64,000 bases of DNA. Origin: Massilia agilis. Lineage in GTDB: Bacteria; Pseudomonadota; Gammaproteobacteria; Burkholderiales; Burkholderiaceae_D. The DNA is taken from positions 496,001 through 560,000 of the forward strand of contig NZ_JANUHB010000002.1 in assembly GCF_024756255.1 (NCBI RefSeq). The letters run 5' to 3'. The position numbers were made by a program, and so were the translations under genes. Under the pieces are notes generated by a model. It made no database searches, had not been told where the DNA came from, and saw nothing but the letters and a program-made list of their open reading frames with translations. Of this stretch, positions 57,235 through 64,000 are shown in pieces (the first letter of the stretch is position 1; every line of letters starts with the position of its first letter).

Positions 57235-58611
57235 TTAATCGAGTTCACGCAGTTTGCTGAACGCTTCGTCGATCCGCTCGACCGGCACGATGCGCATGCC
57301 CTCGATCGGCTGCTTGGGCGCGTTCGACTTCGGGATCAGCGCCATCGAGAAACCGAGCTTGGCCGCCTCGCGCAGGCGCTCCTGGCCGCGCGGCGCGGGC
57401 CGGATCTCGCCGGCCAGGCCCACTTCGCCGAACACCACCAGCCCGCGCGGCAGCGGCTTGTTGCGCATCGAAGAATGGATCGCAAGCAGCACCGCAAGGT
57501 CGGCGGCCGGCTCGGTGATCTTGACCCCGCCCACGGCGTTGATGAACACGTCCTGGTCGAACGCGGCCACGCCGGCGTGGCGGTGCAGCACGGCCAGCAG
57601 CATGGCCAGCCGGTTCTGCTCCAGGCCCACCGACAGGCGGCGCGCATTGGGCAAGTGGCTGGCATCGACCAGCGCCTGGATCTCCACCAGCAGCGGGCGC
57701 GTGCCTTCCTGCGTCACCATCACGCACGAACCGGGCACCTGGCTGTCGTGCTGGGACAGGAACAGCGCGGACGGGTTGGACACGCCCTTCAGGCCCTTTT
57801 CGCTCATCGCAAACACGCCCAGCTCGTTGACCGCGCCGAAGCGGTTCTTGATCGCCCGCACCAGGCGGAAACTCGACTGGGTGTCGCCCTCGAAGTACAG
57901 CACCGTGTCCACGATGTGTTCGAGCACGCGCGGGCCGGCCAGCGCGCCTTCCTTGGTCACGTGGCCGACCAGGATGATCGTCACCCCGCTCTGCTTGGCC
58001 ACGCGGGTGAGCTGGGCCGCGCATTCGCGCACCTGGGCCACCGAGCCGGGCGCGGAGGTGAGCGCGTCCGAATACAGGGTCTGGATCGAGTCGATCACCG
58101 CCACCTCGGGCTTGAGCTCGGCCAGCGTGCCGAGGATCTTTTCAAGCTGGATCTCGGCCTGCAGCTTCAGGTCGCGCGCGTCCACCGCCAGCCGGCGCGC
58201 GCGCAGCGCGATCTGGGCGCCGGATTCCTCGCCGCTCACGTACAGGGTCTTGCGCACATGCGCGATGTTGGCCAGCGCCTGCAGCAGCAGCGTGGACTTA
58301 CCGATGCCGGGGTCGCCGCCAATCAGCACCACCCCGCCCGCCACCAGTCCGCCGCCCAGCACCCGGTCGAATTCCTCGATGCCGGTGCCAAAGCGCGGCA
58401 CGTCGATCGCCTCGATGTCCGCCAGCGACAGCACCGGCGCCGCCTGCGCCAGGCCCTTGTACTGCGACTGCGACATGCGGTTGGCGCCGGGCGCGTCCAC
58501 CACGGTCTCGACCATGGTGTTCCAGGCCTTGCAATCGGCACACTGGCCGGTCCAGCGGCTGGCGGTCGCACCGCAGTCGCTGCACACAAAGCTGGTACGC
58601 GCCTTAGCCAC
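57235..58611 (-). CDS. radA: DNA repair protein RadA
   Basis: 458 residues from GTG 58611, overlapping the alr stop by 8 bases. N-terminal zinc finger CSDC...CADC, Walker A GGDPGIGKST, Walker B VAVIDSIQ, the RadA-specific KNRFGAVNE motif and a C-terminal Lon-like domain (GGVKITEPAADLAVLLAI ... GEVGLAGEIRPA) are all present. RadA is a RecA-like motor that drives branch migration in recombination. It is translated from the alr transcript. Confidence 0.98.
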   Translation of the reverse strand: MAKARTSFVCSDCGATASRWTGQCADCKAWNTMVETVVDAPGANRMSQSQYKGLAQAAPVLSLADIEAIDVPRFGTGIEEFDRVLGGGLVAGGVVLIGGDPGIGKSTLLLQALANIAHVRKTLYVSGEESGAQIALRARRLAVDARDLKLQAEIQLEKILGTLAELKPEVAVIDSIQTLYSDALTSAPGSVAQVRECAAQLTRVAKQSGVTIILVGHVTKEGALAGPRVLEHIVDTVLYFEGDTQSSFRLVRAIKNRFGAVNELGVFAMSEKGLKGVSNPSALFLSQHDSQVPGSCVMVTQEGTRPLLVEIQALVDASHLPNARRLSVGLEQNRLAMLLAVLHRHAGVAAFDQDVFINAVGGVKITEPAADLAVLLAIHSSMRNKPLPRGLVVFGEVGLAGEIRPAPRGQERLREAAKLGFSMALIPKSNAPKQPIEGMRIVPVERIDEAFSKLRELD

Positions 58612-59713
58612 AGAGGGTACCCAGGCGGCCTTCGACCACGCGCACGCGCGGCGCCACCGCGCACATCAGCTCATAGCCGATGGTGCCGGCGGCGTGGGCC
58701 ACCTCGTCGATCGGCAGGCCGTCGCCCCACAGGATGACCTTGCTGCCGATACGGGCATTGGCCACCGGGGTCAGGTCCACCGCCATCATGTCCATCGACA
58801 CGCGGCCCACCAGCGTGGTGCGCACGCCATCCACCACCACCGGGGTGCCGTGCGGCGCGTGGCGCGGGTAGCCGTCGGCGTAGCCGCAGGCGACCACGCC
58901 GACCGTCATCGGGCCGGTGGACTCGAAGCGGCTGCCGTAGCCGACCGTCTCGCCGGCCTGCAGTTGCTGCATGCCGATGATCTCGGAGGTGAGCGTCATG
59001 GTCGGCAGCAGGCCGTATTCGGAAGCGCTCTTGCCGCCCGGCGTGCCGCCGTACAGCATGATGCCGGGGCGTACCCAGTCGCTGGGCAGCTCGCCCTCGA
59101 GCTCGGCCAGGTGCAGCACCCCGCCCGAATTGGCCAGGCTGCGCTGGCCCGGCAGGCCCTCGGCCCCCACCCGGAAGCGGCGCAGCTGCTCGCGGATCGG
59201 CAGGCGCGGGTGCTCCAGTTCGTCGGCATTGGCAAAGTGGGTCATCATCGTGATCGAGCGGATGCCCGGGATCGCGGCCAGGCGCGCGTGCGCCGCCGCG
59301 TAAGCCTCGGGACGGAAACCGAGGCGGTTCATCCCGGTGTTCATCTTCAGGTGCACGTCGATCGGACGGTACAGCTTGGTGTACTCGAGCATCTTGATCT
59401 GCTCGTAGTTGTGGATCGTCGGGTTCAGGCTGTGCTCGGCGAGCAGCGGAATGTCGGAAGCGTCGAAAAAGCCTTCCAGAAGCAGGATCGGCTTGGTCCA
59501 GCCGAGCTGGCGCAGGCGCACCGCGTTTTCCAGCTCGATCAGCGCCAGGCCGTCGGCGTCGGCAAAGCCGCGCATTCCGCGTTCCAACCCATGGCCATAG
59601 GCATTGGCCTTCACCACCGCCCAGATCTTCGACGCCGGCGCACACGCTCGGGCGCGGGCCAGGTTATGTTGCATGGCATCGAGGTGGATGGTGGCGCAAA
59701 GCGGGCGAGGCAT
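58604..59713 (-). CDS. alr: Alanine racemase
   Basis: 369 residues from ATG 59713 (start MPRPLCATIHLDAM); the longer frame adds a non-family N-terminus. The PLP Lys is in WAVVKANAYGHG, the second catalytic Tyr in the VGYGSRF region, and RVSMDMM and GYADGYPR are family signatures. It makes D-alanine for peptidoglycan. It overlaps radA, and is divergent from the lplT-like gene with about 128 bases between. Confidence 0.97.
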   Translation of the reverse strand: MPRPLCATIHLDAMQHNLARARACAPASKIWAVVKANAYGHGLERGMRGFADADGLALIELENAVRLRQLGWTKPILLLEGFFDASDIPLLAEHSLNPTIHNYEQIKMLEYTKLYRPIDVHLKMNTGMNRLGFRPEAYAAAHARLAAIPGIRSITMMTHFANADELEHPRLPIREQLRRFRVGAEGLPGQRSLANSGGVLHLAELEGELPSDWVRPGIMLYGGTPGGKSASEYGLLPTMTLTSEIIGMQQLQAGETVGYGSRFESTGPMTVGVVACGYADGYPRHAPHGTPVVVDGVRTTLVGRVSMDMMAVDLTPVANARIGSKVILWGDGLPIDEVAHAAGTIGYELMCAVAPRVRVVEGRLGTLCG

Positions 59714-59841
59714 AAGAACTTCTTGAAGTGATAACGGGAACGGATATTTTACCGGACGCAGCACTTTCGCATGGCCGATTTCTTTGGCGGCGCGGTCTTT
59801 CATGGTATAAAGCAACCCAGTCCAGTTTTCAGAACCTCCGA

Positions 59842-61107
59842 ATGAACCGTGGTTTTTATACCATCATGGCGGCGCAGTTTTTCTCGTCGCTGGCGGACAA
59901 CGCGCTGCTATTTGTCGCGATCGATCTGCTAACTTCGATGAAGGCCCCGGATTCGCTTACTCCGCTGCTCAAGCTTTCATTCGTGTTGTTCTACGTGCTG
60001 TTTGCGGCCTTCCTGGGCGCCTTCGCCGATTCGCTGCCCAAGGGCCGGGTCATGTTCATCGCCAACATGATCAAGGTGGTGGGCTGCGCCATGATTTTCC
60101 TCGACGTGCACCCGCTCGTGGCCAACGCCGTGGTCGGCTTTGGCGCGGCCGTGTACTCGCCCGCCAAGTACGGCATCCTGACCGAATTGCTGCCTGCCGA
60201 AAAGCTCGTTGCCGCCAATGGCTGGATCGAGGGATTGACGGTGATGTCGATCATCCTGGGCACCGTGATGGGCGGCGCGCTGGTCGGCCCGCACGGCGGC
60301 GCCTGGCTGCTGAGCCACGTGGACATGCCGTTCTTCGACACGGCGGTGGACACGCCGAGCGAGGCCTCGCTGCTGGTGATCGTGGCCGTGTACGCCATTG
60401 CCGCGCTGTTCAACCTGCGCATTCCGGACACCGGGGCCCGCTACCCGCACCAGGAAACCAATCCGGCGCGCCTGATCGTCGATTTCGCCAACTGCTCGGC
60501 CACCCTGTGGCGCGACAAGCTGGGCCAGATTTCCCTGGCCGTCACCACCCTGTTCTGGGGCGCGGGCGCCACCTTGCAGTTCATCGTGCTCAAGTGGGCA
60601 GAGCACTCGCTGCACATGCCGCTGGATAAAGCCACGGCCCTGATCGGCGTGGTGGCCATTGGCGTGGCGGTGGGCGCTGGGCTGGCGGCGCGCATGATTC
60701 CGCTCAAGAAGTCGCTGACCGTGATCCCGCTCGGGATCCTCATGGGGCTGGTGGTGGCCAGCATGGTGTTCGTGCATTCGGTGTGGATCGCCTATCCGCT
60801 GCTGGCGCTGATCGGGCTGTTGTCGGGCTTCTTCGTGGTGCCCATGAACGCGCTGCTGCAGCACCGCGGCTATGTGCTCATGAGTGCCGGCCATTCGATC
60901 GCCGTGCAAAACTTTAACGAGAACCTGTCGATCCTGACCATGCTTGCGATGTACGCGATCATGATCACGCTGAAGCTGAACCTGGATGTCATCATCGTGC
61001 TGTTCGGCCTGTCGCTGGCGGGCGTGATGTACCTGATCATGCGCCGGCATGCGGCCAACCAGGCCGAACACGATTCGCTGGCGCTCATCGGCGAGCACAA
61101 ACACTGA
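59842..61107 (+). CDS. lplT: Lysophospholipid transporter LplT-like MFS protein
   Basis: 421 residues from ATG 59842, twelve hydrophobic segments. MNRGFYTIMAAQFFSSLADNALLFVAI is the LplT N-terminus; SPAKYGILTELLP and WIEGLTVMSIILG are family-specific. LplT flips lysophospholipids inward for re-acylation by Aas. No aas acyltransferase gene is adjacent here, so the partner is elsewhere or fused in another locus. The ribosome site is modest (AACCTCC is not Shine-Dalgarno), so the start is by homology. Confidence 0.9.
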   Translation: MNRGFYTIMAAQFFSSLADNALLFVAIDLLTSMKAPDSLTPLLKLSFVLFYVLFAAFLGAFADSLPKGRVMFIANMIKVVGCAMIFLDVHPLVANAVVGFGAAVYSPAKYGILTELLPAEKLVAANGWIEGLTVMSIILGTVMGGALVGPHGGAWLLSHVDMPFFDTAVDTPSEASLLVIVAVYAIAALFNLRIPDTGARYPHQETNPARLIVDFANCSATLWRDKLGQISLAVTTLFWGAGATLQFIVLKWAEHSLHMPLDKATALIGVVAIGVAVGAGLAARMIPLKKSLTVIPLGILMGLVVASMVFVHSVWIAYPLLALIGLLSGFFVVPMNALLQHRGYVLMSAGHSIAVQNFNENLSILTMLAMYAIMITLKLNLDVIIVLFGLSLAGVMYLIMRRHAANQAEHDSLALIGEHKH

Positions 61108-61123
61108 CGCGCGGCACATTGTC

Positions 61124-61203
61124 GTAGGGTGGGCACTTGTGCCCACGCGGTGACAGGTAACGGCGAATCGACCGTAACGCGTGGGCACAAGTGCCCACCC
61201 TAC
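61124..61203. repeat. Palindromic intergenic repeat, family B copy 2
   Basis: Begins GTAGGGTGGGC and ends GCCCACCCTAC with inner GGGCACTTGTGCCC and GGGCACAAGTGCCC hairpins, the plan of 40954-41027. It follows lplT and reaches into the 3' end of the convergent DUF1853 gene, supplying its stop codon. Confidence 0.8.
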
Positions 61204-62144
61204 GGGATGCGCCGCGCGGCAGCCCGCTCCCGCCAGTCGTCTGGCACGATAAACCCGCGCTCCACCTCCTCGATGCAGCCCGGCTGCTCACGCACCACCG
61301 CCACCAGCACCGGCGACTGGTTCCCCTCGAACTGCGCCGACAGCTCCGCATAAAGCTCGGCGCGGTTCAGTATCCACGTGGCCGACTGCGCCCGGAACGG
61401 CGGCAGCCATTGCAGCTTCGGCAGGATCAGGAAGGCATCCCCGGCCAGTCCCTGCACCTCGTCGAGCGCACACCAGAAACCGCGGCAATGCTGCGCCGAG
61501 ATGCCGGCAATCGTCGGCCAGGTGCCGAGCGGGTAGAACAGCCAGCCCTTGACCAGCGCGTGCGCCTTGACCACCGGCCGCGGCACGAGCGCCTGCGCCG
61601 CCGGGTGCCTTCCCAGCTCGAGCTGCTGGTCCACGATCTTGCGCATCTTCTTGCCCAGGGTGTCGGCCAGGTTCGGCCCCACCAGCTCGTCGAACCGGCG
61701 CGCGGCCTGCCCTTCGAGCAGGTAGAACTTGGTGGCGAATTCGATGTGCTCGACCCCGCCCGGCCCCGCATCGAGCAGGAAATCGAATTCGCCCACGGTG
61801 TCGTTGGGTGAAGAGCGCACCTGCAGGCCATGCGCGACCAGGATGCCGCGCTGTTCGAAGTAGAAGGCCATCAGCTTTTCGGCATACAGCCCGAGCCGCG
61901 TGTACATGCGGTTGCCGAGCGCGGCATCGAGGGCGGACGGGTCGTGATCGAGGTCGGCAAGCCATTGCGCCACTTCGGGCGTGACCGGGCCGAGCGTGCC
62001 GACCTTGCCGTGCCAGCCGGGGTCGCTCACGTCCAGCAGGTCGGGGGCATCCAGCAGCCAGGCCAGCGCGCGTACCCGCGCGCGCCGCAGGTGCCGCCAG
62101 CGCCGATGAAACTGTTCCTGGTAGCTGTCAGCCGGATCGCGCAC
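61200..62144 (-). CDS. DUF1853-family protein
   Basis: 314 residues from GTG 62144, six bases after GAGGG; the frame opens further upstream but that part is the UDG gene read in another frame. LGLYAEKLMAFYFEQRG, GEFDFLL and HIEFATKFYLL form a PD-(D/E)XK-like order (Glu, Asp, then Glu-x-Lys), seen across DUF1853 and suggesting a nuclease fold, though no activity is established. It overlaps the UDG stop by 17 bases, as the last gene of the tsaB cluster. Its TAG stop lies within a palindromic repeat. Confidence 0.85.
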   Translation of the reverse strand: MRDPADSYQEQFHRRWRHLRRARVRALAWLLDAPDLLDVSDPGWHGKVGTLGPVTPEVAQWLADLDHDPSALDAALGNRMYTRLGLYAEKLMAFYFEQRGILVAHGLQVRSSPNDTVGEFDFLLDAGPGGVEHIEFATKFYLLEGQAARRFDELVGPNLADTLGKKMRKIVDQQLELGRHPAAQALVPRPVVKAHALVKGWLFYPLGTWPTIAGISAQHCRGFWCALDEVQGLAGDAFLILPKLQWLPPFRAQSATWILNRAELYAELSAQFEGNQSPVLVAVVREQPGCIEEVERGFIVPDDWRERAAARRIP

Positions 62145-62928
62145 GGGCCGCCCTCGCCCTGCACAAGTCGGCCCAGGCCAGCGCCTTATCGGCGCCGCGC
62201 CGCAGCAGTTCGCCCGGATGCAGCGTGGCCACCAGCGGCACCCCACGCAGTTCGTGCACCTCGCCGCGGCTGCCGCTGAGCGGTTCGGACAGCGGCTTGC
62301 CGAGCAGGCCATTGGCGGCGATCTGGCCAAGCGTAAGTACGGTGCCGGCGCCTGCCAGGGCAAGCTCGCGCTCCAGGTAAGGGCGGCAGGCGTTGGCCTC
62401 TTCCTGCGTCGGCGCGCGGTCGCCGCCCCGGCTGCTTACCGGGCGGCACTTGACCAGGTTGGTCACGTACACGTCGCGCTCGCGCGCAAGGTCCACCGCG
62501 AACAGCATGTTATCGAGCAGCTTGCCGGTGTCGCCGGACAGCGGCGCGCCGGCCTGCTCGTCCGCGGCCGTGCTCGCGCCCGCCGCCACGAACCAGGCCG
62601 CCTGGCGGGCACCGCTGCCAAACACCGGCTTGCGGCCCTCCTTGCAGACGCCGCAGCGGTTGCAGCTGGCGACGGCCGCGCGCAGCTCGTCCCAGTCCAT
62701 GCCGGCAATCTGTTCGTCGGTCGGTGCGCCGTCCGGCACCGCTCGCGCAGCGGCTGGCGCCGCTGGCTCGACCGTTTCTTCCTTGGGCGCCGCCTGCGCG
62801 GCAACTGGTACCTGCTCCTGCACGGCCTGCGGCCCCGGTTCGGCCGCCGGCGCGTCGCGCAGCGTCCACAATGGACCGATGCCCATCTCCTGCAGGAATG
62901 CCGCGTCGCGTGCGCTCATGCCGCTCAT
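62128..62928 (-). CDS. Uracil-DNA glycosylase family 4/5-like protein with altered active-site motif
   Basis: 266 residues: a Pro/Ala-rich N-terminal 70 residues, then the glycosylase domain. Fe-S ligands are visible as CNRC (Cys89, Cys92), KCRP and NACRP. The normal GEAPG active-site motif is here V-A-A-G-A-S (114-119), lacking its acidic residue and Pro; the LSGDTGKLLDNML segment after it and the late HPGELL motif His remain. It may be a diverged glycosylase with reduced or changed activity. The ATG overlaps the rimI stop by four bases; it sits in the tsaB-rimI-UDG order common in betaproteobacteria. Confidence 0.85.
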   Translation of the reverse strand: MSGMSARDAAFLQEMGIGPLWTLRDAPAAEPGPQAVQEQVPVAAQAAPKEETVEPAAPAAARAVPDGAPTDEQIAGMDWDELRAAVASCNRCGVCKEGRKPVFGSGARQAAWFVAAGASTAADEQAGAPLSGDTGKLLDNMLFAVDLARERDVYVTNLVKCRPVSSRGGDRAPTQEEANACRPYLERELALAGAGTVLTLGQIAANGLLGKPLSEPLSGSRGEVHELRGVPLVATLHPGELLRRGADKALAWADLCRARAARARSG

Positions 62929-63392
62929 AGCTGGAACCTCATCACGATTGCGTCCTCGCGTTTGCCCTCATGCGCAGGATAGTACCCCTTGCGCCGCCCG
63001 ATCTCGACAAAGCCATAGCGTTCGTACACCAGCAGCGCGCGTTCGTTGGAGGGCCGCACTTCCAGCAGCACCGACAGCATGCCGTGCTGGCGCGAACGCT
63101 CCGACGCCTTGTCGAGCAGCCAGCGGCCCAGCCCCTCGCCCTGCCGCCCGCCGGCCACGGCCACGTCGAGCAGGTGCGCCTCATCGAATGCATACATGAG
63201 CAGGAAATAGCCGGCGAGCTCGCCCAGCGGGTCGCGCACGACCCAGGCATCGTAGCCGCTGGCGAGCGAGTCGACAAAATTGGCGCGGCTCCACGGGTGC
63301 GGGAACACGCTGTTTTCCAGCGCGCTCACCTCGTCGATGTCCGCGCTCGACATGGGCGCGAAATCGAGCAGGTCGTGGACGCTTGCCGCCAT
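62925..63392 (-). CDS. rimI: Ribosomal protein S18-alanine N-acetyltransferase
   Basis: 155 residues, GNAT fold. DEVSALENSVFPHPWSRANFVDSL is the RimI N-terminus; DVAVAGGRQGEGLGRWLLD is the acetyl-CoA loop (Q/RxxGxG/A), ending ERYGFVEIGRRKGYY. It acetylates the N-terminal Ala of S18. The ATG overlaps the tsaB stop by one base (TAATG). Confidence 0.95.
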   Translation of the reverse strand: MAASVHDLLDFAPMSSADIDEVSALENSVFPHPWSRANFVDSLASGYDAWVVRDPLGELAGYFLLMYAFDEAHLLDVAVAGGRQGEGLGRWLLDKASERSRQHGMLSVLLEVRPSNERALLVYERYGFVEIGRRKGYYPAHEGKREDAIVMRFQL

Positions 63393-64000
63393 TACGCCTG
63401 TCCGCCCTTGGCTGCGTTGATCGCCTGCCGTTCGGCATAGGTGTAGGCGACCTTGTTGCGCAGGTAAAGCGGCTGGGCCTGTGCGGCGGGCACGGCCTGC
63501 CCGGCCTGCAGCGCGGGGACCGCCAGCGCGGCCAGTTCACGCGCATGCGGCGCGATGTCGGCCAGTGCGCCGGCCGCGAACGCGCACTGCGCGAACTCCT
63601 GCGGATAGGCGGAAAACCCGTTGCCGCACGCGGCCAGGCCTTCGACCAGTTCCGGCGCGACCGCGCCGGGTGCGCTCAAGGCTGGCGGGCGCACGATCTG
63701 CCAGCCGTTGTCAAAACGGTACTGGGCCCAGTACACCTCGCCCATGCGCGCATCGAGCACGGCCAGCACGTCGCGCGCGCCGGTGCGCTCGCGGCAGGCC
63801 TGCGCCATCGCTTCCAGCGTCACCAGGGGCACCACCGGCAACCCGGCGCCGAACGCGAGCCCTTGCGCCACCCCGCACGCCGTGCGCACGCCCGTGAACG
63901 AACCCGGCCCCGCGCCGAACGCCACCGCATCGCAATCGGCCAGGCGCCGGCCCGCTTCGTGCAGCAGCTCCTGCACCATCGGCAGGACGGATTGGGAGTG
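63392..64000 (-). CDS. tsaB: tRNA t6A threonylcarbamoyladenosine biosynthesis protein TsaB (5' truncated by window edge)
   Basis: The frame continues beyond the right edge: codons before the internal ATG at 63979 read HSQSVLP, the conserved text preceding MVQELL in TsaB. About 202 residues are visible. FGAGPGSFTGVRTACGVAQGLAFG is the family signature. TsaB works with TsaD, TsaC and TsaE to make t6A37 in ANN-decoding tRNAs. Its stop overlaps rimI (TAATG). The missing N-terminus should add about 35 residues. Confidence 0.95.
   Translation of the reverse strand, partial: HSQSVLPMVQELLHEAGRRLADCDAVAFGAGPGSFTGVRTACGVAQGLAFGAGLPVVPLVTLEAMAQACRERTGARDVLAVLDARMGEVYWAQYRFDNGWQIVRPPALSAPGAVAPELVEGLAACGNGFSAYPQEFAQCAFAAGALADIAPHARELAALAVPALQAGQAVPAAQAQPLYLRNKVAYTYAERQAINAAKGGQA

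Overview
The window is about 64 kb of a GC-rich proteobacterial chromosome. Gene content and order (tsaB-rimI-UDG-DUF1853, radA/alr, carA-carB/greA, rlmE/yhbY, ftsH-folP-glmM, pstSCAB-phoU-phoBR) look betaproteobacterial, most likely Oxalobacteraceae of the Massilia/Telluria/Duganella type. The genus is an inference from protein flavour, not a computed result.

Region 1 (1-14336) is surface-polysaccharide biology. A left-to-right chain holds a truncated acyltransferase-like gene, a NodB-fold deacetylase-like gene, a family 4-type glycosyltransferase, a DegT/StrS aminotransferase, an initiating sugar-phosphate transferase, a PAP2-like membrane protein and an OafA-type O-acyltransferase. Opposite them lie a Wzc-like chain-length/tyrosine-kinase protein, a Wza-like export lipoprotein and a long coiled-coil TonB/TolA-like protein. 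A GH1-like glycosidase and a short-chain dehydrogenase follow.

Region 2 (14337-16192) is a lower-GC three-gene cassette: PAAR spike-tip protein, lysozyme-fold protein, and a secreted protein of the kind expected of an immunity factor. It looks like an orphan type VI secretion effector module.

Region 3 (16338-35136) is accessory DNA at a tRNA-Arg(TCT) gene. A perfect 50-bp repeat of the tRNA 3' part (18568-18617 and 35087-35136) bounds an island. It carries a tyrosine recombinase, a small regulatory/mobilisation block with a MobV-like relaxase, a two-motif HEPN protein, a type I restriction-modification operon (hsdM-hsdS-extra PD-(D/E)XK nuclease-hsdR), a retron-type reverse transcriptase behind a hairpin-rich noncoding leader, and a large alpha/beta-hydrolase protein convergent with it. 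Near-identical GGGTACCAAA-type sites lie inside both ends. A third, decayed copy of the attachment sequence at 16338 brackets an OLD-family ATPase/TOPRIM gene and suggests an older insertion. The segment reads as a mobilisable defence island.

Region 4 (35087-64000) is core genome: tRNA-Arg and tRNA-Pro, glmM, folP, ftsH, rlmE, yhbY, greA, carBA, a GlcG/HbpS protein, a patatin-like lipoprotein, the whole phosphate operon pstSCAB-phoU-phoB-phoR behind a PhoB box, sixA, a PilZ protein, radA, alr, an lplT-like transporter, and the DUF1853-UDG-rimI-tsaB cluster that runs off the right edge. Two families of palindromic intergenic repeats occur here, two copies each.
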